From contig WBMV01002673.1 in assembly GCA_013396655.1 (NCBI GenBank), forward strand, positions 249,637 to 313,636: a DNA stretch of 64,000 nucleotides, written 5' to 3'. Source of the DNA: Campylorhamphus procurvoides (lineage: Eukaryota; Chordata; Aves; Passeriformes; Dendrocolaptidae). Made by a program: the position numbers and the translations under genes. Below are positions 24,477 to 35,760 of the stretch, one piece after another (position 1 is the first letter of the stretch; each line of letters opens with the position of its first letter). A model generated the notes under the pieces. That model worked only from the letters and a program-made list of their open reading frames with translations, did no database searches and was not told where the DNA came from.

Positions 24477-25946
24477 AGAGGGAGAAACACACCAAAGCAC
24501 TTTTAACACAATGAAAAAGGCAGCTGGACTACCTAAGAGGTGAATGATAGAGGCAAGGGCTGCTGTAAGGAACACACCATTTCCCATCTACCACCTTCCC
24601 ATCCCACCTGCCCATCCAAGATGACTGCCTCACAAACTCTCATTTCCATTTCTTTTGAGTTTTGGCTAATCCAGACCTGCAGGCCACCTTTACGAAGAAC
24701 AAGGAAGAAAGATGAAACAATTTGTTTTCACAAAGAAGCCACAGAGGGTGGGGGAAAATAACCCACAACCAAAAGTATGACAGCTAATGAGATTCCCAGA
24801 CACAGAGAAAACAAACAAACAAAAGAAATATGCTGATGTAGTTTGCAATTCTAGGCCTGCCACAGATGTTACAGGCACTATGAATTGTAAGTGCTTCTAC
24901 TTAATAAAGTTCTTTTCCCTTGTCAAGAAGACTAAAATATACACAAAAGGGTGGGCCTAGAGCAGAAAGCCCCTAACAAGCAATGCCAACAAATGGCAGT
25001 TCACTTAATGAGGAGACAGTAAAGCCTGTTTGAATGGCATGCAAGCAGAAAGCTTTATTTGATGCTGTAATTGTTCCTCCCAACGCTGCCCCTGCAGATG
25101 CATGGTTTGATTTTCCTGTGACAGTCCTTAAATGTACCTATAAGAAGCTCACACCACATGAACACGTCTGCAGAGCTCAGCTGGCAGGCCAGCAGCCACC
25201 CCTGCTGGAGGACATTGTAGTGCCACACACAGCCCATGCCACAAAGCTCAGCTTGGGCAGAGCCTTAGCCCACTGAGGCATGACCCTGTCTCTGTGTGTG
25301 CCCTGGCAGAGTTGATCCTGGGTTTGTTCCTCACTGGAGAAGGCAGTGCCTTTCTCTGCCCGTGGCATGGCACACAGCACTAGCCAGAACAGAGGCAGAC
25401 AGGCAGATGGATGGTAAAAACAACCTCTAAATTATTAAGCCACTGCAAAGAAGAAACAAAGAAGTCTGACTATATGTTCAGATTAAACATTGATTCCAAA
25501 AGGTTATGGATGCCTCTCTGTAAGGGTAACATAGACCAGGCCATGCCCATCAACACCAGGGCTTCAGCCAGCACTCTGGCCCCCTATTTTACATACTTTC
25601 CTGTGACAATCTTTCCAAGTGGAGGAGCAAAATCATTTGCCTCACAACAGTAATCAGAAATAAATCCATGGAAAACTATGCAGAACAGTTGTGATAAAGG
25701 CTCCAATGATAACATCAGGTAGGATCCTATCAAGAGTTTCTCCTCAAACAGGACCACTGTTTTCACCCCCAAACCAACAAACTGTTGGTCATTTTAGCTG
25801 TTTCAGAAGGCCAGACTGCCCTCAGAACAGAAGACCACACACTCTTTAATTCTTTGCAGTCACATCACACTTGAGCAAAATCTAACAAGGAGCAGATCTC
25901 TCAGTCCAGAAGGTTGTGCATCTCTCCCAGTGACACTGTTCCCAGA
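24477..25946. repeat. 1470-bp direct duplication, copy 2
   Basis: Second copy of 23006-24475, offset 1471 bp; I saw no difference in the parts compared. After it the sequence continues into unique DNA (CCCAGGTTGTCCAG). Confidence 0.95.
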
Positions 25947-27688
25947 CCCAGGTTGTCCAGCCTGGCTGTTAACCAGCTCCAGTAGCAGCATGGCTTTAGT
26001 ATTTCCAGGAACACAAAAGGTTTGATCGTGCATTAACTTGGTAAAATTTAAAAGCCTTCACTAATTTGTGGCTATTTGGTATCAGCTTATAAATTCTCAC
26101 TTATCATCAAAACATTTGATACTAAGGAAGGAAAAGAACATATGATCAGTGGAAATAAGTACTGATGGGGGCTGTTGTAGTGTGTAAAATATCTGAGCAT
26201 TCATTCACCAATTTGGCTGCGAGCTCTTGTTCAGAAAAAATGTCTGGCAATAATTATCTGATCCCAAAGTAAGGGCTCTACAGGGAAGTTATTTATGGTC
26301 TCATAAAGGCCGTATGATTTATACATGTTGTCATTGCCTATGCCAGAAAACTGATGCCTGATTACCACATATTAATTTCATGATCAGGTATCCAGACTGA
26401 ATTAACTACATTAGGCTGCATGGAATTTCTTTACCATTTACAGCACAACTGAGTATAACATTTGGTTTAAATCAATAAAAAGAAGGAGCTTTTAAATGGA
26501 ATCCAGTAAGAAGTAGAATATGTTAAAATCACATGAATTACATGTTTATTATTTATCACTATTACTCATTTGTTGCACAAACATCTGGATTCCATAACCA
26601 TTATTAGTGGGGAGAGCAAAATAAATATATGAATAACATTTAGTTCATTAAACATTGCAAAGCACTGCTATCCCTCACCTATTCCCAGCTCATGGAGGAC
26701 AGGTATTCAACTTTTCCCTTGGGCTGTTGGCTGGATATTGATGAAAAAGCCTCTCAGTTCTGTAGCTCTCTGTGCAAAGGTCACAAGATCCCTGACTGAG
26801 ATATTGCATGCTCTCCATCCTGGGGACAGACCTTCTGCAGAGCAAGACTGTGGAGTAGTCAAGAGTAAGGCAGGGATGTGAAAGCACTCAAAAGTAGAAA
26901 AGCTTTTGAGAAGAGCATCACCTGAGAGAGAGAGAAATGAGTAAATTTATGTTGGACAAAGAATTTCTAAGCCCTAAGAAACAGTACCACACACCAAAGC
27001 TCCTGAATATGCTATAGTGTGATTAATAAATAGATACCGAAAATCTTATTCATTTTAGGCTTATAGATTGCAAAATATGAAGGCATGATTTCTTTTCCAA
27101 GCCACTTACTTCCCAGATCAATTAAAGCACACAAGACCTTACTAGACAAGCCTTTCTCATTTGAATCTCTGATTGCCTGAAGAGCTATATTGCAATAGTC
27201 TATTAAATGCTGCTCAATTCAAGAATATTTCATGACTTTTAATTGGAAGTTTATGAAATAACAACTATAGTAAAACTCAAACTGCCTTATTGTTAAGCCC
27301 ACAATATATATTATTTTGAGTTTATGTATGAACATGTCTTAGTTTTGCCCTGAGCAGAGGGTCTAAGCTGATGTGCTCAACTCAATCATGAACATTTCCA
27401 GCTGCAGAAAGCCCAGAATTTTACTTTTTCTGCATATGGATTTATTTACATCCCCACTCTAAGTGCCACTGAAGTACTGCATCATGAAGTGTTATGAACT
27501 GCAAGGCATGGGACTCTCCTAAAATCTGCCCACTTTTACAAAATCCATAGGAAGATACAGCCACTACTAGATATACATTTAACTATGCAGGAACCTCCAT
27601 CCCTCTTTCTGCTCTGTGACAAAGAAGCAGTTCAGCATTATGTGGATTCTCAGCAAAGCAAAAAAGGAACCTGTATGACCCAAAGGTC
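25947..27688. other. Intergenic sequence, A/T-rich
   Basis: No gene or mobile element recognised. The stretch 26030-26660 is A/T-rich, contains homeodomain-type words such as TAATTA-like and TTTATGG, and looks less repetitive than its surroundings. It could be a conserved noncoding element, which one sequence cannot show. Confidence 0.5.
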
Positions 27689-28343
27689 AGAGAATATCAC
27701 AGAATATGCCAAGTTGGAAGGGATCTACAAGGATCATCAATTTCAACCCCTACCCCTGCACAGGACCATCCCCAAGAGTCACATCGTCTGCCCCAGAGAA
27801 TCATCCAAATGCTTCTTGAGCTCTGTCAGGTTTGGTGCTGTGACCACTGCCCTGGGGAGCCTGGTCAATGTTCAACCACCCTCTGAGTGACAAACCTTTT
27901 TATAATGTCCAACCTGAACCTGCCCTGACACAACTTCAGGCCATTCCATCAGGTTTTGTCCCTAGTCCCCACAGAGAAGAGATCAGTGCCTGCCCCTCAC
28001 AAGGAAGTTGTACCTACAGTGAGGTCTCCCCTCAGTCTCCTCTTCTCTAGCTGAACAGACCAAGTGCCCTCAGCCCCTCCTTCCCCTCATGGTCCTTCAC
28101 CATCTCTACTGCCCTTCTTTGGACACCTAATGGCTTAATGTCTTTCTTACATTGTGTCCCCCCAAACTGCCCCAATATTCCTGGTGAGGCCGCCCCAGTG
28201 CAGAGCAGAGCGGGACAATCCCCTCCCTCACCCAGCAATGCTTTGCCTGGTGCCCCCCAGGACAGGAATGTCCCTCCTGGCTCCAGGCACTTTCCAATTA
28301 ACCCGAGGCAACACATTGCCCAGAGGCAGCACTGGATAGTGTA
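27689..28343 (-). mobile_element. CR1 LINE fragment, 3' portion, minus orientation
   Basis: Read on the minus strand it is the 3' end of a CR1 retrotransposon. The left edge (27690-27730) corresponds to the CCTTCCAACTTGGCATATTCTGTGAT-type terminus. Inland are the typical CR1 segments for GGGGCAGACGATGTGAC and a GGGGAGACCTCACTG-like block. It is 5'-truncated and full of stops, so an inactive fossil. CR1 is the dominant avian LINE. Confidence 0.85.
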
Positions 28344-29700
28344 AAACGACCAGATACAATAGAAACAGCAACATCCTGGACCCAAGCATAAAGAAACTGA
28401 ATAACCATCAATGTGACCAAGAAAAAAACACCCAACTCTGGAGATTATCCCCTCAGTAACTCATTTCTCTGCTTGTTTTAACCCTCCTCCAAGACTCCTT
28501 TCTGCTCTTTTCCCCTTCTGCAATAGCAGAACCCTTACTTCCACCTACTTGCTAGCTATCCTTCCTTCTCTCCTTTTCCCAGAGGCTTCCATTGAGAGGA
28601 AGAAACATATTAAAGACGGTGCAGAAAGACCACATGCAAATGAAAGCAAATTGCCAGCACACACTTCTTATACCAGGCTTTTGAGAAGGCAAAGGAGGAG
28701 ACAAAGAACAGTTTTAAGCAAGCACAGGACCAGGACCCCCCTCAGCAGGACAGGTTGTGTCAGTACCTCTGTTGCTGCGCTGTCTGGAGGAAGGGAATGA
28801 AGCCAGGATGTTCCTCTGGCAGCTCAGCCGAGGGATGGTCACAGTCATGGCAAGAGGCAGTACTGGAGAGCAGGACCCGAGAGCTCCTGGCAGAGGGACC
28901 AGCACAGGTGGGAGGGACTGACTGCAGGGCTGTGCCTGCCCCTGGCCACGGGACAACAGGTGGACCTCCTTAAGATCACAGGAGAGGCCCTTCAGGATCA
29001 CAGGTGTTCCCCTCACACTGCCACTCACCTGAGCTCTCCACCAGTACCTGGACTACTCCTCTGACCTGTCTGGTGGCAAGTGTGAGCTGTGATCATGCTT
29101 TGATAAAATCACAGTGATGTTCCTTGCTACGCTTGCATAAATATCTCACTGTTCTCACTTAGGATACTGTGAAACACTTGTACCATCACTGTCTTACCCC
29201 TAACTTACTTTCATTGTACCAGCCAGGCACAAGGCTCAGTATGGTGACTGCAGAACATTTGTACAACACACTTGATGAAAGTAATTCTGAAACAACAACA
29301 AAAAGCCCCCGTTACTTATTCTGTAATATCTGGTATAACAACCTCCATTTATTACCTGTATATCTGCTCATTGCAGTGACTTTGAAAAAAACCCTAAGGG
29401 GGTTTTACTGTACCCTTGTACAGTATCAAGGGTATTAATTTTTAAAAGATGATAGGTTTTAGGAGGTTTAAGGTTTTCTGCAATGTTGGCTCAAATATAA
29501 CAATAAGAATGAACAGACTGTAGTTTCTACTTGAATATTTCTTGTTAGGAGTCTGGTTTTGTAGCAGAAAACAAATATACTCCATCAACTCCACTGGCAG
29601 CTTTATCTCTCTGTAATACACAGGCAAGACATATTAAACTGAAACAGCATCCAAAGGCCAATTCAAGGATAACACACACACCAGATGCTCAATTTTAGGG
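28344..29700. other. Intergenic sequence
   Basis: No gene or recognisable element. It lies between the inverted CR1 fragment and the candidate HS6ST1 polyadenylation site. Confidence 0.6.
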
Positions 29701-29706
29701 TTTATT
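29701..29706 (-). terminator. Candidate distal poly(A) signal of HS6ST1 (minus strand)
   Basis: AATAAA on the minus strand. About 20-30 bases further along that strand is a strong GT-repeat element (TGGTGTGTGTGTT, complement of 29671-29683). It is the best hexamer/downstream pair on the HS6ST1 side and implies a 3'UTR of about 5.3 kb. Linkage to HS6ST1 is inferred from strand and lack of another gene. Confidence 0.4.
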
Positions 29707-32700
29707 TCATCTGCTAACATTCATTCTTGATCTAGACAAAAACAATTCTGATGATTTTTAATTCAATTTTTCTCGTGGAAGAAAAGAAAAAAACCTTTTA
29801 ACACTTTCTGTAAGATGCTATAAATAAATATATAAAGCTTTAAGTGTTACTTGTCTCAAGTTAAACAGTTGCCTTTTATTTTTTTTGTTGTTTTTAACTT
29901 CCTGAAGTGTGGGGGAAAGTGCAAACCATACACATTCATCTCAGTGGAATGACTCTAGCCACAGCCACTTTCAGAGAAGCTGAATCTGTTTGATTTACAA
30001 TATGCAGGGTGGAATGCAGGTGGGGGACAGTTGTATTTTTTTACCCTCAATCACACAACTCCAGAAGAACAAGAAAGAAGAGAGGAAGAAAAAGAAAATC
30101 CTGCCTGCATTGCCCCTTCCCTGCTCTGTGCAGATTGTGCAGCAGAAAGGAAAGAAGAGACAATGTAAGCAAAGCCTCAGACAAAAAGAAAAATAAAATC
30201 AGATACCAGTAGAGACGGAGAAAAATCCTGTGGCTATTGTGTGTTTGCCTGGCAGACTATACAAAAACACAGAGGAACTTCACATTGAGAGAGGATGGGG
30301 ATTTTTGTCTTATCCTTAGGAAAAAAATGATTAAAAGGGGCAATAAAAATAAGTTAAATCATATTCCAATATGTACAAAACAAATCATGGTCAGTAAACC
30401 CTTTGAATATAGAATTATTAATTATAGTACAACTCTCTCAATCCAGTCTGCAGAACTGACACCTGGGGGGAAATGGGAAAGAGTTGTGGGGCTTTGAGCA
30501 GACTCATTTGCAAATCTTGCTTTTTTTTCAGCTTGCATGGCAAAAAATTACATAGAAAGCTGCCTGCAGCCAGGATGACACAGGCTTTAACACCCCTGTG
30601 CTTATCAGGGCTGCATTCACCTTGGCAGAACTCCTGTGGCTGGGGTAGCTGGGACTGGGTGCACAGGCACGGGCTCTGCTGCACCCTGGTTTACCTGAGC
30701 TGCTGCTCACTGATCTGTGCTATACAGGCTTGGCTCTGCTCCTGATGAGGCAGCGAATCCTGCATTCAATTCTGACTCTGGAACATGCTAATATTAGTGA
30801 AAACAAGAACAAAAAGAGAATGCAGTCAGCCTTGTGATTTGAATACAGCAGGTTGAGTCAGTTGTGTTCCAAGCTATAGCCCTGGGAATACAACATTATA
30901 ACACGGTTTGAGTGGTGAATTCCTGGAGCATTATACCTGCTACAAAAAAAAACTATGGAATAGGAGGGATTCTGAGTAACTCTAAAAATCAGTGAGGAGC
31001 TGGAAAAGCTTTTAACCCCAGGATATGAGTAGGGGCCAGGCCCTGGGCTGTAATGTTAGTCATTACCTGCTGTAGCTGTCCAGTGATCTCTATGAAGTGA
31101 CTTGATGGGCTCAGAATGAAAACTTCCTAATTGTCTGTTCTGCTACTGTGGTGTCCTCCTACCTTGCTCATACTCTCAGCAACTGCACTGCTCTTTCCTG
31201 CTCTAACAGGACAGTTCTGCTAGAGAGGATGCAGAAGCTTGTTGGGATCTTCCTTATGCTGCTTCCATTCCTACCCCACTTTTGTAAGTAAGGGACTATG
31301 GGGTGCAAAAACATCAACCTGAAGGGCTCCTCATTTATTCCAAAATATTGGGCATGAAGGGAGAAATTCAGACAAGCCAGAAATTCACTGATCTTCTGCT
31401 GAAGTTGTTTTTTGGGTTTGTTTTTTTTTTTTTTACTCCTGTGATAGTCTGAGCTGGGGTAACCTTACCAGTCAATTGTGCATTTTGTGACCCATGCAGG
31501 GTACAAGTTGGCACCTGCCTGGAGAACTCTGGAGGAGCCACCAGCATTCCCAGGGCTCACCTAACCTGACCTGGATCCTGATGCATTAACAGGCCCTGAA
31601 GAAACACTTCTTGTGGTGAAGATGATGTTGGTGCATCTGTAAGTCACAGGAAAAACATTTTGGAAGAAACGGGCAGATACTGAACATGAATGTACTATCT
31701 TGCCACTACTTCTGCCAGAGTGCCTTAAAGCTGTTGCTCTCCATTCATTTTAAAACTACACACACATTTTTCATGTTATTGTGGCACCAAATTATCAGTC
31801 CTAAAAACAAAAGAAATGATACCACTTCGAACTGTGGTAGGTATAAACCACAAAAAACTACATTCACATTATGTTGAAAAAGTTCCCTTGAACCCACTAA
31901 AGGAGGAAAATAGTGCCAGGTACATCCTGCAACCCATGCTCTGGTACACAGCACTTAGAATAAATTAACACATGGCCTAAAGACACAATCAGACCAGCAC
32001 AACAGCCAGGGTGAGGAATGGCTTTTGGGTAATTCTCTTCTTTTCCATTATTTAGGATCTGTTTCAAAGTGCCCTATACTTTTAATACTTTGGAGAACCT
32101 TTTTAGAATCTGTAAATGTTATTCCCAATGTACAGGTGGAGAAACTGAGGCATTTGCTGGGTGCAGGATGCAAATTGAGAAACTTCTGCCTCAGTGCTAA
32201 GTGAGGTTAGCCCTCCTTTTGCGAGTTGAAGTATAACTGTTAACAAGGCAGTTTTCTATACAGTTTCATTTCTGTTGCTTGTAACTGCAATACATTACAA
32301 AGAGAATGTTGGAACAAGGTCTTCTACTGACATGCTTCTGAGGTCAGAGGCTGCCTCTGATTCAGGCAACCCTGCAGGCAGATCCATCAACATCCAGCTG
32401 GTTACTCAGAGCCCGTGGCACAGAAAGAGCTCAGGCAGACACAGCCTAATCACGACAGAGTCCCGATAATGCGAACATGGAATAGCTGCAGTAACCACCT
32501 GTGTGTTATGGATCCATAATGCAGGATGCACACTGAGAAGCCTTTAGGGAAAGCTGGAAACTGTGCATATAAAACAGTTGCTTTCTATATCTTGTGTATT
32601 GGTTTTGCGGGTAAACAGCCACATTTTTAAAATAAAATATTTTTTTTAGTTACAGCAACACGTAAAAGCACTGGGAACTAGCAGACATAGCTTCTCCCCG

Positions 32701-35051
32701 TCTTGGAATTAGGAGATGAGGAAATGGAGTTGCAATACCTTCTGCCCCCAAGCCAAGCACCAAATACTACTTCACTTTGCTTCCCATTTTTCATCTAGAA
32801 GGAAACAGGGGCCATTTTGCAGCAGAAGCACTGACACAACCTTAAAGACACCAACTCCAGCAGCACATTCAGGTACCAGCCCGGGCCGTGAGTAACAAAG
32901 TCCTGCTGTGCCTGAAGACAGGCAAGTATGGGCTTGGGCACTTTGCAGCAGCAGGATGCAGACCTGACCAAAATCCATCTGAAATCAATAGGAAAGATAT
33001 CCTTTGATTTGGTAGACCTTGGCTCAGGGCTGTAACAGGACTGTATTTGAGCCCAAAGTGCTGTTTGGATTTTCGGTTCTCAAGTTTTTAGTCATTTTTA
33101 CTCTGCTGGAGAGGGATATCTCCAGAAGTAGTAAGGTGTATCCCCCAGGGTGTCTGCAGAAGAACAATGCAGCCCCTCTTTTGCAAAACTCACTCTGAAT
33201 TTGAAACTGTTGAAAACAGTGTAGAGAGGCAGAGAGAATTGAAATACAAACCAAGCAGCACTTCAGCGGATTTGTGTGATGGGAAAGGGACTCTGTAAAA
33301 ATGATACATTAAAACTGAATGCATCAGCTCTCTGCCTCTCCTCCAGTGATTTCAATGCCATATTTGATTTGCAGTTAACATGGCCTTTGAAAATCAAATC
33401 ATATTCCATTTGGTTCAGAGTTTGCCCTAAACAATAGCTGCTTCAGGTCTTACAGGCTGACCAACAATGGGGTGAGACATGAACCAGGCAAAAACTGCTC
33501 CATTTCCATGCTTCTAGCCAAACAGAAAAGTGCTTGCAACAGCAAAAAAAATAAGCCATACTTTAATTTGGTGAGTGGGAAGAGGAATTAGAGAAGTCAT
33601 TGTTGTTCTATGACTCAAAAGTCAGTAAGCAGAACCCGGTGAGACTGTCCCCACATTGGAGGATTAAACTTACATGAGACTCTAAAAGACACCATTGAAA
33701 GAGTTCTGCTTTGAGAGTGGTCTGAGACTAAAAAAACATTATCCAGGATTCCCCTTTCCAGTTTTACGAACACAGCTTGTTCATTTAAAGTTAGATCTGC
33801 AGAACAGGCACCCTGCCAAAAGACAATGAGCACCGTGTCATAATTAATTCAGACCCATAGTCAGAAATTCTCACAGCTCTGGAGGAGAGCTCCATCCTGT
33901 TCCCACTTAAATCAGTTCTAGTGACTTCAGTGGAAGCAAGCTGATGGCCATTATCTCTTGATAAAAGCAAGTGAAAATACCTGTAAAAATACAGATAGGG
34001 TACAACTGTATGCTTATTCTCAGTCAGTATTTCACAAAGCAACAAACAAAACAAAATCATGCCCTCTTCACATTCCCAATAATGACCGATCATTTGCAGG
34101 GTCTACCCTGAACCTTGTGCAGATTTATGAGGGAATATTTAAATTCTTCTTCCTTTTTCTCAGTATGTAGGATAGGGTTTTCATGTGCTGTTAACACATA
34201 ATACTGATGATGGCACAAGCAGCACTGGTGTAGGGTGACAGGATGGCATGTGAATGCATGTTTGAGCCTATGGGGAATTTGGTTGGCTTTTAACTTGTTT
34301 TGGGACTTGTCTGGGAAACAAATCTGGGAGCTCTGTGCATGAATTCCCTATTATTTTTGTGATGAAGTTGAGTATGTATCTGCTATACCAGTGCAATGTA
34401 TCAAAACCATGGTGCTAAGTACATATCCCAGGCCATAGTCAATTTGCTTTAATGTTTCTCATCCTCCAGGTGTTTTTCTTCTTCTTTTGTTTTAATGGTG
34501 CTCCACCTTCTGGCAGTGGCTGCCACCTGAAACACTGTGACCACCTATGTGCTCAGATCAGCCTGACAGGAGAGCACATCCTCAACTCAGTCACCATCAG
34601 CAGTTACTTACAAACAATGCAATTCCTATCCCGCCTCCCACACGAAAGAAAACCTCTGTTTTCTTGTTTTTTAATGATGTATCTTTATATCGTTATGCTC
34701 GGGGATAAACAGATTTTCAAAAATCCTACTTCTGCCATTTGTGTTCGAATTGTGAGGATAAGAAACATTCTCTTGTATTTGGCCTTATGAGTGGGTAACT
34801 GCATTTGTGCATTTTTTTACCTCGGCATTAGAATGTTGACCCTTTTTTTTATTTTTATGTATTTATTGTTTTTTTAAGAATCTCATCGGTCTTGTAAGAA
34901 ACAGTAAAAAGACCCTATGCTTAAGGAAGCAATCTATCTTCTGTTTTACAGACTTGCTTTTAAATAAAATACTTGTTGTTTTTGTAATTTTACTTCCATG
35001 ATCTCTTATACGGAAACCCTAGAATATCATTAATATAAAAGTCTGCCTGGG
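29707..35051 (-). other. HS6ST1: HS6ST1 3' untranslated region and flank (likely)
   Basis: A/T-rich noncoding sequence just past the HS6ST1 stop, read on the minus strand, with several minus-strand AATAAA hexamers (34862, 34848, 31334, 29875 and 29701). No other gene is recognisable. How much is transcribed as UTR cannot be set from sequence alone. Confidence 0.45.
31334..31339 (-). terminator. Alternative poly(A) signal of HS6ST1 (minus strand)
   Basis: AATAAA on the minus strand, followed by a moderately GT-rich stretch (GGTTGATGTTTTTG). It would give a 3'UTR of about 3.7 kb. Confidence 0.3.
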
Positions 35052-35760
35052 CTACCACTTCTCTATAATATGGCTCATGTAGTCCTCAGTGGGCAAACGT
35101 CCTTGCTCTTCGGTCTCTTCCTTGGGAAGTGCTTCATTGGACCGGTGAAGAAGCCTCTCTTCCCGATTCTTTATCCTCTGCTCCATCCTCTCCAGCTGCC
35201 GTTTGTACTGGTAGCGCTGTTGGAAGAGGTCCTTTGCATAGTCATAGAGCTGCATGTCCAAGTCATTGAGCTCCTCGATCCTCCGGATAGTGTCATTGTC
35301 CACCTCCACCCCTCCTGCCCTGGTGCTGTTGTACTGCATAAAGGGCCGGATAAATTTCAGGTTAAAAGTTCTCTCAAACAGGTATTGAGTCTTTCTCTGA
35401 AACTCTGTCAAGCCAAAGAAGGCCATGTCTTTGAGGTTTTTTTTTGCGCTCTCCAGCAGGATCTGTGCTCGCTTGTTCTCTGGGATGAAGGACATGTTGT
35501 AGCAGCCCACTAAGCTCAGGTCAGCCAACATCCTCACTTGACGGTTGTTGGCCAAGTTATATGGGCAATCCATGAACTCCTGCAGCGTGCAGCCCGACCA
35601 GTCTGTGCCTTCATAACACGACGGCAGCTCTTCAGGAGTTGGTGTCCTCCCATCACACATGTGCAAGGAGGTCTTCCAAGTAGCTCCTCGTTGGACGTGA
35701 CGCCATTCGCTGAGGTAACGAGATACAGGGTCTCTCAGCAGTGTAATGTAGTAAAATTTT
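35052..35760 (-). CDS. HS6ST1: HS6ST1, heparan-sulfate 6-O-sulfotransferase 1, C-terminal coding exon (partial gene)
   Basis: Golgi type II membrane enzyme that transfers sulfate from PAPS to the 6-O position of glucosamine in heparan sulfate, tuning FGF and other growth-factor signalling. The minus-strand exon starts after a TTCTTGTAG acceptor at 35760 in split phase. It encodes about 235 residues and stops with TAG at 35052-35054. It opens with KFYYITLLRDPVSRYLSEW, the 3'-phosphate-binding part of the PAPS site, and continues through HMCDGRTPTPEELPSCYEGT and two N-glycosylation sequons (NMS, NST). A charged coiled-coil-like tail follows, ending MSHIIEKW. That ending and the overall match point to HS6ST1 over HS6ST2/3. 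Human HS6ST1 is about 411 residues from two coding exons. The first exon (signal anchor and 5'-phosphosulfate-binding loop) is not in this window. Confidence 0.96.

Noticed and set aside
34964..34969. Plus-strand AATAAA with GT-rich downstream sequence close to HS6ST1
   Set aside because: No plus-strand gene ends here, and UGGT1 has better signals 15 kb earlier.
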